A stretch of DNA of 64,000 nt, taken from NCBI GenBank assembly GCA_025149285.1, contig CP102274.1, positions 4,056,001 to 4,120,000 on the forward strand. Reading direction: 5' to 3'. The notes beneath the pieces are model-generated. The model made no database searches, had not been told where the DNA came from, and was given only the letters and a program-made list of their open reading frames with translations. The DNA is from Hungatella hathewayi. GTDB taxonomy: Bacteria > Bacillota > Clostridia > Lachnospirales > Lachnospiraceae. A program made the position numbers and the translations under genes. Shown here one piece after another: positions 17,855-27,436 of the stretch (position 1 is the first letter of the stretch; each line of letters opens with the position of its first letter).

Positions 17855-19240
17855 CTAAACGGCAGTCTCCGCAGCCATCCCCGGATTATTTCTGCCCATA
17901 AGCCTGCGCAGACGCCCCATCACATAGCGGTAAGCCGGAATCAGGAACAGGTCCGCAGCCACCCAGGCAATGGGATTGGCAAAGCATACCGCCGCGTATC
18001 CAAAGAACGGAACGAGACAGAAACCGACAAAGGATCTGGCCGCCATCTCACAGACGCCTGCGATAATGGCAAACTTGGAGTAACCCAGTCCCTGAATCGT
18101 AAATCTCACAATATTAACCAGCGCCAGCGGGAAATAGAACAGACTGTTGGCAATCAGGAACTGCCTCGTGTTTGCCAGAATCTCAGTCTCCCCGGCATCC
18201 ACAAACAGAAGAGCCACCACGTCGCTGAACAGCCAGAGCCCGGCCAGCGCAATCACCGAATAGACCGCGCCGATGATAATACAGGATTTAATTCCTTTAT
18301 CGATTCGGTCCAGCCGCCTGGCTCCCACGTTCTGTCCGCTGTAGGTGGCCATGGTGGCCCCCATGGCGTCAAAGGGACAGCAGAAAAACATGCTGATCTT
18401 ACTTCCTGCCGTCACGGAGGCGACAGCGACCGATCCTAAGGAGTTCACCGCCGTCTGCAGGATCACGCTTCCAATGGCCGTAATGGAGTACTGAAGCCCC
18501 ATGGGGATTCCCATGCCGCACAGCGTCACCATGGCATTCTTATCCGGCTTCCACTCATCCCCCTGCATCTTTAATATCGTAAACTTCTTTCTCATATAGA
18601 GCAGACAGAGGATTCCTGAGACGCCCTGAGAGATCACCGTCGCCCAGGCGGCTCCCGCCACCCCCATATGCAGGACGAGTATGGTAAAGAAATCCAGGAT
18701 AATGTTCATGACCGAGGACACCAGCAGGAAAAAGAGCGGCGTCGTGCTGTCTCCCAGCGATCGGATAATTCCCGACAGAATGTTATAAAGGTATGTAGCC
18801 GGTATTCCCATAAATATGATGATAATATAGGAATACGCCCCATCGATGATATCCTCCGGCGTATTCATCCAGATCAGAATGTTCCGGCACAGCACACAGA
18901 CCACGGCCGTCATGGTAACCGAAAAGATCAGGGACAGCCAGCCACCGTTGGCAACAAACCGCCGGAGGGCCACCTCATTCTTCTCTCCGAACTTCTGTGC
19001 CACCGGAATCGCAAAGCCGCTGCACACACCGATGCAGAACCCGATGATCATAAAATTAATCGAGCCGGTGGAGCCCACTGCGGCCAATGCGTTAACGCCC
19101 AGATACTTTCCAACGATAATGGTGTCAACCATATTATACAGCTGCTGAAACAGCAGACCGAACAGCATGGGAATCAAAAAGCTCAAGATCAGCTTTACCG
19201 GCGATCCGGTTGTCATATCCTTTGTCTGCTTCTTTGCCAT
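17855..19240 (-). CDS. MATE family efflux transporter
   Basis: About 461 residues with twelve predicted membrane helices; it exports drugs or other organic cations using an ion gradient. Family landmarks are PLFFLLVSSVMNIILDFFTILVLHMGVAGAAWATVISQG and GIPMGLQYSITAIGSVILQTAVNSLGS, the two halves of the MATE duplication. The frame begins at a GTG (19255), but the ATG at 19240 is preceded by GAGGA and gives the standard MATE N-terminus. The choice is uncertain by five residues. It is monocistronic, between its own promoter and the DUF4397 gene. Confidence 0.92.
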   Translation of the reverse strand: MAKKQTKDMTTGSPVKLILSFLIPMLFGLLFQQLYNMVDTIIVGKYLGVNALAAVGSTGSINFMIIGFCIGVCSGFAIPVAQKFGEKNEVALRRFVANGGWLSLIFSVTMTAVVCVLCRNILIWMNTPEDIIDGAYSYIIIIFMGIPATYLYNILSGIIRSLGDSTTPLFFLLVSSVMNIILDFFTILVLHMGVAGAAWATVISQGVSGILCLLYMRKKFTILKMQGDEWKPDKNAMVTLCGMGIPMGLQYSITAIGSVILQTAVNSLGSVAVASVTAGSKISMFFCCPFDAMGATMATYSGQNVGARRLDRIDKGIKSCIIIGAVYSVIALAGLWLFSDVVALLFVDAGETEILANTRQFLIANSLFYFPLALVNIVRFTIQGLGYSKFAIIAGVCEMAARSFVGFCLVPFFGYAAVCFANPIAWVAADLFLIPAYRYVMGRLRRLMGRNNPGMAAETAV

Positions 19241-19312
19241 CGTTTCCGTCCTCACTTATTTATTCAGATTTTCAGTTCTTCGCACCACAGAATCATGATG
19301 CTACATCATCAT

Positions 19313-19341
19313 AATTTACACTCAGTGGAGCGATTTTGCAA
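19313..19341 (-). promoter_or_regulatory. promoter of the MATE gene
   Basis: On the minus strand, TTGCAA (19336-19341), 17-bp spacer, TAAATT (19313-19318). Confidence 0.5.
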
Positions 19342-19417
19342 GTGAAATTTTTCCATTTTCTGTTGGATTTTCGATTTTCGTGAATTTTATCACATAGAAG
19401 TACTTTCCTATGATATC

Positions 19418-19446
19418 AAAAAACGCCCGGGCGTATTGCCCGGGCG
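19418..19446 (-). terminator. strong rho-independent terminator of nifJ
   Basis: Arms CGCCCGGGC and GCCCGGGCG (19438-19446 and 19424-19432) with a 5-nt loop, followed on the minus strand by six T (19418-19423). Confidence 0.92.
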
Positions 19447-19460
19447 CATTCCTTCAAATC

Positions 19461-22400
19461 TTATTTATCACCGTACAGTGTAACAAGCTTTGTCAGATAT
19501 TCATATCTTTCCTTCGCATCTGCCTCGTTCTTAGCGAACAGGTCAGCTGCTCTCTCAGGATTCTTCATAGCTAAGGAAGCGTAACGAACCTCGCCCTTTA
19601 AGAATTCCTGATAATCTCCTGTCGGAGCCTTGCTGTCCAGAGTAAATTTCTTCTCAGCAGCCGGGTTGAAACGGAAGTTATTCCAGTAACCACACTCAAC
19701 AGCCAGCTTCTCTTCTGTCTGAGCCTTGCTCATGCCCTTCTTGATACCATGGTTGATACAAGGAGCGTAAGCAATGATTAAGGACGGTCCCGGATAAGCC
19801 TCTGCCTCTGCGATGGCCTTAACGGTCTGCGCATAGTCAGCACCCATGGAGATCTGTGCTACGTATACATAGCCATAGCTCATTGCGATGCTTGCAAGGT
19901 CTTTCTTCTTAACGTCTTTTCCGCCTGCAGCGAACTGTGCAACCGCACCGGTCTTGGTAGCCTTGGAAGCCTGTCCGCCTGTGTTGGAGTATACTTCGGT
20001 ATCGTATACCATGATGTTGATATCCTTGCCGCTTGCAAGTACGTGGTCAACACCGCCGAAGCCGATATCGTAAGCCCATCCGTCACCACCGAATACCCAC
20101 TGGGACTTCTTGGCTAAGAAATCTTTGTCTTTTACGATGGCCTTGCAGGTCTCGCAGTCACAGCCCTCTAACGCTGCCACTAACTTGTCTGTTGCAATGC
20201 CGTTGGTTGCGCCGCATCCGAAGGTATCTAAGTACTCTTTGCATGTTGCTTTTACTTCCTCAGAAGCTGCATCAGAGTTCATAACGGACTCAACTTTTGC
20301 CTTTAAGCCGTCTCTGATCGCGTTCTGAGCTAATAACATACCGTAACCGAACTCAGCATTATCCTCGAATAAGGAGTTGGACCATGCCGGACCCTGTCCC
20401 TTTTCGTTTACTGTGTAAGGTGTGGACGGTGAAGAGTTACCCCAGATAGAAGAACATCCTGTTGCATTGGCGATGTACATTCTGTCACCGAATAACTGTG
20501 TGATTAATTTTGCGTAAGGAGTCTCGCCGCAGCCTGCACATGCACCTGAGAATTCAAGTAACGGCTGTTTGAACTGGCTTCCCTTAACAGTAGTAGGTTT
20601 GAATTTATCGATTACTTCCTGCTTGATCGAAACGGTCTGGCCGAAGTCATATACCTTCTGAGCATCTGCGTAGTTTGCTTCCATGTTGACCATGGTAAGA
20701 GCCTTCTCGCCCTTCTTTCCAGGACATACGTTCGCACAGGAGCCGCATCCGGTACAGTCAAGAGCAGATACCGTGATAGCAAACTTGTAGCCAGGCATAC
20801 CTGTCATGTCAAGCATCTTCATTCCTTCCGGAGCATTTGCAGCCTCTTCTGCTGTCATGGCAACCGGGCGGATAACTGCATGAGGACAAACGTAAGAACA
20901 GAAGTTACACTGGATACAGTTGTCAGGATTCCATGCAGGGATGTTCACTGCGATACCACGCTTCTCATATGCGGAAGAACCGGATGGTGTGGAACCGTCT
21001 ACATACTCTGTAAATGCGGATACTGGTAAGGAATCACCCTCCTGAGCGCTTACCTTAGCCTGGATGTTGTTAACGAAGTCCACAACGTCCTTGCGGCCGC
21101 TGGTTGCATGAGTCATGTCAAGACCTTCGTCTGTGCAGGACTTCCAGCTCTCCGGAACCTCTACCTTAACAACGCCCTTAGCGCCTGCGTCGATCGCAGC
21201 CCAGTTCTTCATAACAACGTCTTCGCCCTTACGTCCGTAGGTAGCCTTTGCAGCTGCCTTCATCAGTTCGTTTGCCTTCTCAGCAGGAATAATTCCTGTT
21301 AACTCGAAGAATGCGGACTGTAAGATTGTGTTGATACGTGTCGGGCCCATGCCGGTCTCGATACCGATCTTCACACCGTCGATGGTGTAGAAGTTGATGT
21401 TGTGATCAGCGATGAACTTCTTAACCTGTCCCGGTAAATGCTTCTCAAGGCCTTCTGCATCCCATGGGCAGTTCAGTAAGAATGTACCGCCATCCACTAA
21501 TTCCTGAACCATGTTGTACTTGCGTACATAGGACGGATTATGGCATGCAACGAAGTTAGCCTTATGAATTAAATAAGTAGATTTAATCGGCTTATGTCCG
21601 AAACGTAAGTGGGACATGGTAACACCGCCGGACTTCTTGGAGTCATAATCGAAGTAAGCCTGAGCGTACATATCTGTGTTGTCACCGATGATCTTGATGG
21701 AGTTCTTGTTGGCACCTACGGTACCGTCAGCACCGAGACCCCAGAACTTACAGTTTGTTGTTCCTTCCGGAGTTGTAACCAGAGGAGCGCCTGTCTCAAG
21801 GGATAAATGAGTCACATCATCGTTGATGCCGATGGTGAACGGTGTCTTTGTCTCGTTATTAAATACAGCAACGATCTGAGCCGGTGTTGTATCCTTGGAG
21901 CCTAAGCCGTAACGTCCGGTTAAGATCTTAACCTGGTCGAACTTCGTTCCTCTTAAAGCAGCCACTACGTCTAAGTATAACGGCTCGCCAAGGGATCCCG
22001 GCTCTTTTGTTCTGTCTAATACGGAGATCGTCTTAACGGTATCCGGGATTGCTTCCACAAGAGCGTCAGCGCAGAATGGTCTGTAAAGGCGAACCTTAAC
22101 AACACCAACCTTCTGTCCCTGTGCTACCATGTAGTCGATGGTCTCTTCGATGGTATCATTGACAGAGCCCATGGATACGATTACGTGCTCTGCATCCGGA
22201 GCGCCGTAGTAGTTGAACAGCTTGTAATCAGTACCGATCTTCTCGTTGATCTTGTCCATGTACTTCTGGACGATAGCCGGTAATGCTTCGTAATATGGGT
22301 TACATGCCTCTCTTGCCTGGAAGAAGATATCCGGATTCTGAGCAGAACCTCTCTGGCATGGGTGGTTTGGATTTAATGCGTGGCGGCGGAACTCGTCCAC

Positions 22401-22997
22401 AGCCTCCATGTTAACCATCTCTTTTAAATCTTCATAATCCCAGGTCTCAACCTTCTGGATCTCATGAGATGTACGGAAACCGTCAAAGAAGTTGATGAAC
22501 GGAACTTTTCCTTCAAGAGCTGCCATATGTGCAACAGGAGTTAAATCCATAACTTCCTGAACGCTGGATTCGCATAACATTGCGCAGCCGGTCTGACGGC
22601 ATGCGTATACGTCGGAGTGGTCACCAAAGATTGATAACGCATGGCTTGCAACTGCACGTGCAGAAACGTTGAATACGCCCGGTAACTGCTCGCCTGCGAT
22701 TTTATAAAGGTTCGGGATCATTAATAACAGACCCTGGGATGCTGTGTAGGTGGTGGTCAGCGCACCTGCAGATAAGGATCCGTGAACAGCACCTGCTGCA
22801 CCTGCCTCAGACTGCATCTCTGTAATCTGTACTGTATGACCGAAGATGTTGGTTCTTCCGTCGGTTGCCCATTCATCTGAAGCTTCCGCCATAGGTGAGG
22901 ATGGGGTAATCGGATAGATAGCCGCTACATCAGTAAATGCATACGATGCATGTGCTGCTGCATGGTTACCATCCATGGTTTTCATTTTTCTTGCCAT
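19461..22997 (-). CDS. nifJ: pyruvate:ferredoxin (flavodoxin) oxidoreductase
   Basis: A 1178-residue single-chain enzyme that converts pyruvate and CoA to acetyl-CoA and CO2 while reducing ferredoxin, the central step of clostridial fermentation. Domain order is as expected: alpha-type pyrimidine-binding region (ITPSSPMAEASDEW), gamma domain, an inserted ferredoxin domain with two clusters (CIQCNFCSYVCPHA and CTGCGSCANVCPGKKGEKAL), and the beta-type thiamine-diphosphate domain (SGACAGCGETPYAKL; GGDGWAYDIGFGG...EVYSNTGGQ). Codon use looks highly biased, as expected for an abundant protein. AGGAGG lies just before the ATG, and there is a strong promoter and terminator of its own. Confidence 0.98.
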   Translation of the reverse strand: MARKMKTMDGNHAAAHASYAFTDVAAIYPITPSSPMAEASDEWATDGRTNIFGHTVQITEMQSEAGAAGAVHGSLSAGALTTTYTASQGLLLMIPNLYKIAGEQLPGVFNVSARAVASHALSIFGDHSDVYACRQTGCAMLCESSVQEVMDLTPVAHMAALEGKVPFINFFDGFRTSHEIQKVETWDYEDLKEMVNMEAVDEFRRHALNPNHPCQRGSAQNPDIFFQAREACNPYYEALPAIVQKYMDKINEKIGTDYKLFNYYGAPDAEHVIVSMGSVNDTIEETIDYMVAQGQKVGVVKVRLYRPFCADALVEAIPDTVKTISVLDRTKEPGSLGEPLYLDVVAALRGTKFDQVKILTGRYGLGSKDTTPAQIVAVFNNETKTPFTIGINDDVTHLSLETGAPLVTTPEGTTNCKFWGLGADGTVGANKNSIKIIGDNTDMYAQAYFDYDSKKSGGVTMSHLRFGHKPIKSTYLIHKANFVACHNPSYVRKYNMVQELVDGGTFLLNCPWDAEGLEKHLPGQVKKFIADHNINFYTIDGVKIGIETGMGPTRINTILQSAFFELTGIIPAEKANELMKAAAKATYGRKGEDVVMKNWAAIDAGAKGVVKVEVPESWKSCTDEGLDMTHATSGRKDVVDFVNNIQAKVSAQEGDSLPVSAFTEYVDGSTPSGSSAYEKRGIAVNIPAWNPDNCIQCNFCSYVCPHAVIRPVAMTAEEAANAPEGMKMLDMTGMPGYKFAITVSALDCTGCGSCANVCPGKKGEKALTMVNMEANYADAQKVYDFGQTVSIKQEVIDKFKPTTVKGSQFKQPLLEFSGACAGCGETPYAKLITQLFGDRMYIANATGCSSIWGNSSPSTPYTVNEKGQGPAWSNSLFEDNAEFGYGMLLAQNAIRDGLKAKVESVMNSDAASEEVKATCKEYLDTFGCGATNGIATDKLVAALEGCDCETCKAIVKDKDFLAKKSQWVFGGDGWAYDIGFGGVDHVLASGKDINIMVYDTEVYSNTGGQASKATKTGAVAQFAAGGKDVKKKDLASIAMSYGYVYVAQISMGADYAQTVKAIAEAEAYPGPSLIIAYAPCINHGIKKGMSKAQTEEKLAVECGYWNNFRFNPAAEKKFTLDSKAPTGDYQEFLKGEVRYASLAMKNPERAADLFAKNEADAKERYEYLTKLVTLYGDK

Positions 22998-23067
22998 TTT
23001 TGATTTCCTCCTACAAATGTGAATATTGTATAGTTTGGTTCCCCGAAGGGATAGTGACCTGCTTACT

Positions 23068-23095
23068 ATTATAACAATTATTTAACAAATTGCAA
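23068..23095 (-). promoter_or_regulatory. promoter of nifJ
   Basis: On the minus strand, TTGCAA (23090-23095), 16-bp spacer, consensus TATAAT (23068-23073), in an AT-rich tract. The predicted 5' leader is about 60 nt. Confidence 0.65.
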
Positions 23096-23192
23096 ATAAG
23101 AAAAAAGGAAAATAACGTACTATTTTACGAACAATTCCGGGAAATGAAAAAAACTGCCCGCTGCCGGCGGCCAACTGTCCTGTTCATAACAG

Positions 23193-23225
23193 AAAAAGGA
23201 CCGGATCTCCTGTCTGATCCGGTCC
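23193..23225 (-). terminator. rho-independent terminator of the VanW gene
   Basis: Ten-base arms GGACCGGATC / GATCCGGTCC (23216-23225 and 23198-23207), 8-nt loop, then five T on the minus strand (23193-23197). Confidence 0.9.
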
Positions 23226-23237
23226 ATATATCGTCTT

Positions 23238-25022
23238 TCAACTAAGCGGACTCGGCGGAACCACATTCTGTCCCGGACTGTTTCCGCTGCCTCCACCCGG
23301 CCCCTCCGGCTGTACTGCCTGGGTCGTGGTCGGCTGTGCCGCCGATGTCGGCTGCTCTCCCGGTCCCTGTCCCGGAACCGTATCCGGCTGTGCCGTGGTC
23401 GGCTGTGTCGGCGCTGTCGTCGTCGGGGTATCCGCCCCGCCGGAAGGTAACGTCTCGCCTTCCGAGGATGAGATGGTGCTCTCTCCGGAAGCAGACTCAT
23501 CCGTGGCAGGTACCACCACACCAGAAGTATTGCGCCTGATTGTGGCAGGCTTGCCGCGGTACGTGCTGTTATGGAAGAATTCGTCGCTTACCACGACGCC
23601 GTCCTTCTTCGTGACCATGTTCGTCACCCAGCGGCTTCCCTTTGTCTCCGCCTTCACAATCTTCTCCTCTCCCGGCTGAAGCGTCTGGTCTTCTTCATAG
23701 ACCGGTGCCGGAGCATCCAACTCAGCCGTCTTCTTGGAGGTCATGGAGAGCGTGACTCCCTTTTCCAGAATCGGAATACCGACAATGGAAATCTTTAACT
23801 TCCGGTCTGCAAAGCTGGCCCTGATGGCAATCGCCGTCGAAGAGGTATTGACAAATTTCATATCAGGTCCTCCGAAGCTTACCATGGCATCCTCGCCCGG
23901 CGTTACGTAAGAGGGTTCATAGCTGTGCGCATGGCGCTCTGTCGTCGTAAGACCTGAAAAAATAACCGCGTTGTAAAGTGTGGAGGAAACCTGGCATACT
24001 CCGCCGCCCGGCTCTTCAACCAGTTCCCCGTTAACATAGGCTCCCGCCGGCCGGTACCCCTTGGCCTCCGAGCGCTCTCCCGTCGCCTTGTTAAAGGAGA
24101 ATTCCTCGCCCGGCTGCAGGATTAAGCCGTTAAGGGCCTCGGCCGCCAGCTCGATGTTCTTGTTCCTGTCTTTGTTGGCTGTGGTGGTGGTGGTATAGGT
24201 ACCAATCACCTGATACAGCTCCTTGGCCTGCGCCACCGTAATCTCCGGAGCCGTCTCCCTGCCCGTGGCTTCGATCACGGCGCTGAAATTCTTATTCTTT
24301 AACTGAGCCAGTATGTCAGAAACCAGTTTCTCCTGGTCGATCACAAATCCGTTTTGCTCTCCGGAGTAGATAAACTTTCCTGCTTCCTTGTCGAAGCCGG
24401 ACACCGAACCGTTTTTGGCCTTCACGTCCCACTTGGCGGCAGCCTTCTTCGCTTCTTCCGCAGCCGCGTCTTCCAGTCCGCTCATATCCAGGGTATAGCT
24501 TTCCTTCGGCTCACCCGTATAGATATCTCCCAGAAGAGAATCCACCTTTGTCTCCAGCAAATCAGCGACCTCATACGTATCATCCTTATACGTAACCTTC
24601 ATGCCCCACTCATACTTGTCCAGTATGGCCTTTTTCGCCTGTTCCCTGGACATTCCGGTGATGGATATCCCATCTACGGAAACTTCCTTCTGGAGCTCCG
24701 TCTCCGGCTCGCTGGTCGTCTCACCAGTCTCCGCTTCAGCCGGTTTGCTTCCCACAAACTTCACGGCGGCCATAATTACAATCACGGCAACCACCGCGAT
24801 AAGAATTCCCAGCAGAATCTTTGTTATATCGTACTGCGGACGCTTCTTTCTCTTCGAACCTCTTCCGGAACCGCTCCGCGGCTGGTAGGAGCTCTTATAT
24901 CTTGAGGACTGCCCCCTGCTTCCCTGACCTGTCTTTCTGGAAGTTCCCGTTCCCGTCTTCCGCGTTCCCTGAGAGGAATAAGATCTTGACGTTCCGCTCT
25001 GTCTGTTGCCTGTCTGACTCAT
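23238..25022 (-). CDS. VanW family envelope protein
   Basis: A 594-residue single-pass membrane protein. Residues 1-65 are Ser/Arg/Gly/Lys-rich and basic (cytosolic, probably disordered). A membrane helix (ITKILLGILIAVVAVIVIMAAVKFVG) follows, then a putative peptidoglycan-binding region, then the VanW domain (about 270-430) with EFSFNKATGERSEAKGY and GGGVCQVSSTLYNAV. The last ~110 residues are Pro/Thr/Gln-rich and low in complexity. VanW proteins are cell-wall associated but their activity is unknown; the name does not imply vancomycin resistance. AAAGGTG precedes the ATG. Confidence 0.87.
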   Translation of the reverse strand: MSQTGNRQSGTSRSYSSQGTRKTGTGTSRKTGQGSRGQSSRYKSSYQPRSGSGRGSKRKKRPQYDITKILLGILIAVVAVIVIMAAVKFVGSKPAEAETGETTSEPETELQKEVSVDGISITGMSREQAKKAILDKYEWGMKVTYKDDTYEVADLLETKVDSLLGDIYTGEPKESYTLDMSGLEDAAAEEAKKAAAKWDVKAKNGSVSGFDKEAGKFIYSGEQNGFVIDQEKLVSDILAQLKNKNFSAVIEATGRETAPEITVAQAKELYQVIGTYTTTTTANKDRNKNIELAAEALNGLILQPGEEFSFNKATGERSEAKGYRPAGAYVNGELVEEPGGGVCQVSSTLYNAVIFSGLTTTERHAHSYEPSYVTPGEDAMVSFGGPDMKFVNTSSTAIAIRASFADRKLKISIVGIPILEKGVTLSMTSKKTAELDAPAPVYEEDQTLQPGEEKIVKAETKGSRWVTNMVTKKDGVVVSDEFFHNSTYRGKPATIRRNTSGVVVPATDESASGESTISSSEGETLPSGGADTPTTTAPTQPTTAQPDTVPGQGPGEQPTSAAQPTTTQAVQPEGPGGGSGNSPGQNVVPPSPLS

Positions 25023-25139
25023 CTATTTCACCTTTTCACATGATAGTGTATATTACATTGAGTAGTATACCATACTTTGTGGGAAATGCTATTACAAATT
25101 TATGAATTTTCTTAATTATTTTTCGTCGCTTTTCTACAT

Positions 25140-25168
25140 TTTACAGAACGTAAAAAACATGTTACTAT
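25140..25168 (+). promoter_or_regulatory. promoter of the PHP gene
   Basis: TTTACA (25140-25145), 17-bp spacer, TACTAT (25163-25168), about 35 nt before the ATG. Confidence 0.5.
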
Positions 25169-25202
25169 AGTATTACTAAAGTATTTCAAATTGGAGGTAA
25201 TC

Positions 25203-26057
25203 ATGGAACTTATCGATCTGCACGTTCATTCCAACGCCTCGGATGGAACGCTCTCCCCAGCCGCGGTGGTCGCTCTGGCCGCAGAAAAAGGACTGGCTGC
25301 CATCGCTCTGACCGACCACGACACCATAGCCGGCATCCCGCAGGCCATAGACGCCGCCCGCGGCCTTCCCATCGAGATTATTCCCGGCATCGAGCTCTCC
25401 TGCCACTACGAGGGAGAAGAGATCCATGTTCTGGGACTGTATGTTAATCCGGAGGATCCCGCATTTCTTCGGGAAACCGACCGCCTTCTCATACTGCGCG
25501 AAAAGCGCAACGACGAGATGATCCGCCGTTTTTCGGAGGATGGCATGGTCATGACCAGAGAAGAGCTCACCGCCGGCAATCCCGACACGGTCATAACAAG
25601 GGCCCACTTCGCCCGCGTCATGATGGAAAAAGGGTACGTTTCCTCTATGGATCAGGCATTCAAAAAATATTTAAAATACGGCGGACGCTGGTGCCCCAAA
25701 AAAGAGACCATCGAACCTTCCCGCGCACTGAGCATCCTGACCGGCTGCGGAGCGTCACCGGTACTCGCCCATCCGTATCAGTACCATCTGGGCGATGCAA
25801 AGCTGGAAGAACTGATCGTTTCCTTAAAGGAAAACGGACTGGCCGGCCTCGAGGTCTACCACTCGTCTAATAATCAGTATGAAAGCGGGAAGCTTAAGAA
25901 TCTTGCCGTGAAGTACGGCCTGTTCCCAACCGGCGGTTCCGACTTTCACGGTGCCAATAAGCCGGATATCGCCATCGGATGCGGCCGCGGCAGCCTGCGC
26001 ATCTCCGCCCTGCTTCTGGACGACATCAAGAAGGCGAGAACAAAAAACTTATCGTAA
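25203..26057 (+). CDS. PHP domain metal-dependent phosphoesterase (RNase AM / YciV-like)
   Basis: A 284-residue cytosolic enzyme with the four PHP metal-binding motifs: DLHVHSNASDG (residues 4-14), LTDHDT, GIELSC, and late HPYQYH and GGSDFHG. The order and length fit the family that hydrolyses 3',5'-nucleoside bisphosphates or trims short RNA ends. Members with only these motifs are often annotated simply as PHP phosphatases. The start is the ATG at 25203 behind GGAGG (25193-25197); an in-frame TTG at 25191 lies on the ribosome site and is rejected. A small unknown gene follows after 15 bp. Confidence 0.87.
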   Translation: MELIDLHVHSNASDGTLSPAAVVALAAEKGLAAIALTDHDTIAGIPQAIDAARGLPIEIIPGIELSCHYEGEEIHVLGLYVNPEDPAFLRETDRLLILREKRNDEMIRRFSEDGMVMTREELTAGNPDTVITRAHFARVMMEKGYVSSMDQAFKKYLKYGGRWCPKKETIEPSRALSILTGCGASPVLAHPYQYHLGDAKLEELIVSLKENGLAGLEVYHSSNNQYESGKLKNLAVKYGLFPTGGSDFHGANKPDIAIGCGRGSLRISALLLDDIKKARTKNLS

Positions 26058-26072
26058 GAAAGGATTTTTATT

Positions 26073-26327
26073 ATGGAAGAATTATACAGAACAATTGAAG
26101 AAACGATACGGAACAGCGGCTGTCCGTTCCCTGCCGACGGCGAAGAGATTTACAACGAAATCTGCGACGAGATCGAGAACAGGGAACCGGGCGCCTACGT
26201 CTTTTTCTCCAAAAAGACGGATGATGTGTTTTTTGAATACAGACTGCAGATTTTTGAGGACAACTTTAACTTAAGCAGCATCGACGTCCATATCAAAGAC
26301 CAGAATTACCACGTTGATTTTGATTGA
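26073..26327 (+). CDS. small acidic protein of unknown function
   Basis: An 84-residue, strongly acidic soluble protein (about a quarter Asp/Glu) with aromatic-rich strands near the C-terminus (YVFFSKKTDDVFFEYRLQIF, YHVDFD). I do not recognise the family. AAAGGA precedes the ATG. It starts 15 bp after the PHP gene, so it is probably co-transcribed and may be a partner or a passenger. Confidence 0.7.
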   Translation: MEELYRTIEETIRNSGCPFPADGEEIYNEICDEIENREPGAYVFFSKKTDDVFFEYRLQIFEDNFNLSSIDVHIKDQNYHVDFD

Positions 26328-26337
26328 CCCCAAGCAG

Positions 26338-27417
26338 TCATTCCTCCATCGAAAAGACTGCCGCCGGCTGCTCCCTCGTACCGCGATCTGCCAGCCACAG
26401 ATCCGTCAGGGAGTATCTTATCTCTCCCTGATAACCAACCGTAGTCTCCGCCATGGCCAGAGAATTCAACACGGCTTCTTCTACCGCTTCCGCCGCGGCC
26501 GTAAAGGCCGTGTCCAGGGAGCTTTCTTTTAAGACCCGGATCGTCAGTACTTCCTGATCCGTGCTTTCCGGAATCCGGTTCGCCGTGGTAAAGCCAATCA
26601 TAATGTCCCCGCTTCCGTGTCCCATAAAGGAACCGGTCCGGCTGAGCCCCACTCCGGCTCTCCTGATCACGCGCTTCAACTGCCGGTCGGAAAGCGGCAG
26701 ATCCGTCGCGATCACCGTCATGATGGACCCCCGGTCTAAATCAGCCGGTTTTATCTTTTTCTCCAGTGCTCTTCCCACCGGTTCGCCGCAGATCACCAGA
26801 TTCTTCGTACTTCCAAAATTCGACTGTACCAGGGCGCCGACCGTATACGTGCTTCCTCCGGCGGTAAACTGCCTGGATGCGGAACCGATCCCGCCCTTTA
26901 AGCCGAAGCAGACGGTTCCCGTTCCTGCACCGACAGCCCCCTCTTCAAAATCCCGTTTCGCATCCCGGACTGCCGAACGGACTTCGTTAAGTCCGATGAT
27001 CCTCTCCCGGATCATGTTTAGGCCCGAATCATTGCATTCTCCCACCACCGGATTGATGGTGGTAACCTGAATCCCTTCACGCTCACACTGTTCCGACATC
27101 AGATCGACCACAGCGTCATGCACCTTTCCCACATTAAGCGTATTGGTCAATGCGATAAAAGTCTCCAGCGTCCCCAGTTCTTCAATCTGAACCAGTCCCT
27201 GGCTCTTTCCAAAGCCGTTATGGATGTAGGCGGCGGCTGTCAGCTTTTTTCGGTAGGGATTGTCTTCACACGGCAGAATCACGGTAACTCCCGTCTTATG
27301 TTCTGCCGTATTCACGGCAGCGTGCCCCACCGTCACGCCTGCCACATCGCTGATCTTATTGAGGGGCCCGGGCGTCATATCGCCCGGTATGATTCCGTAT
27401 GCCCGGATCCTTTTCAT
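26338..27417 (-). CDS. P1 family (S58, DmpA-like) aminopeptidase
   Basis: A 359-residue N-terminal-nucleophile peptidase. Family marks: PGPLNKISDVAGVTVGH near the start, VGECNDSGLN, GAVGAGTGTVCFGLKGGIGSASR, and the self-cleavage/nucleophile region FMGHGSGDIMIGFTTANR, where the chain is expected to split before the Ser. DmpA-type enzymes release N-terminal D- or L-amino acids or beta-amino acids from peptides. The ATG at 27417 is chosen over the adjacent GTG (27420) because AAAGGA sits at better spacing. It is the last gene of the alaX-AI2E operon, with 19 bp between genes. Confidence 0.88.
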   Translation of the reverse strand: MKRIRAYGIIPGDMTPGPLNKISDVAGVTVGHAAVNTAEHKTGVTVILPCEDNPYRKKLTAAAYIHNGFGKSQGLVQIEELGTLETFIALTNTLNVGKVHDAVVDLMSEQCEREGIQVTTINPVVGECNDSGLNMIRERIIGLNEVRSAVRDAKRDFEEGAVGAGTGTVCFGLKGGIGSASRQFTAGGSTYTVGALVQSNFGSTKNLVICGEPVGRALEKKIKPADLDRGSIMTVIATDLPLSDRQLKRVIRRAGVGLSRTGSFMGHGSGDIMIGFTTANRIPESTDQEVLTIRVLKESSLDTAFTAAAEAVEEAVLNSLAMAETTVGYQGEIRYSLTDLWLADRGTREQPAAVFSMEE

Positions 27418-27436
27418 CACTGTTTCCTTTCCACGA

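Noticed and set aside
23238..25022. VanW gene plus VanRS-like two-component system as a glycopeptide resistance locus
   Set aside because: The genes are 38 kb apart and no VanH/VanA/VanX-type enzymes are present; VanW proteins are common in Clostridia without resistance.
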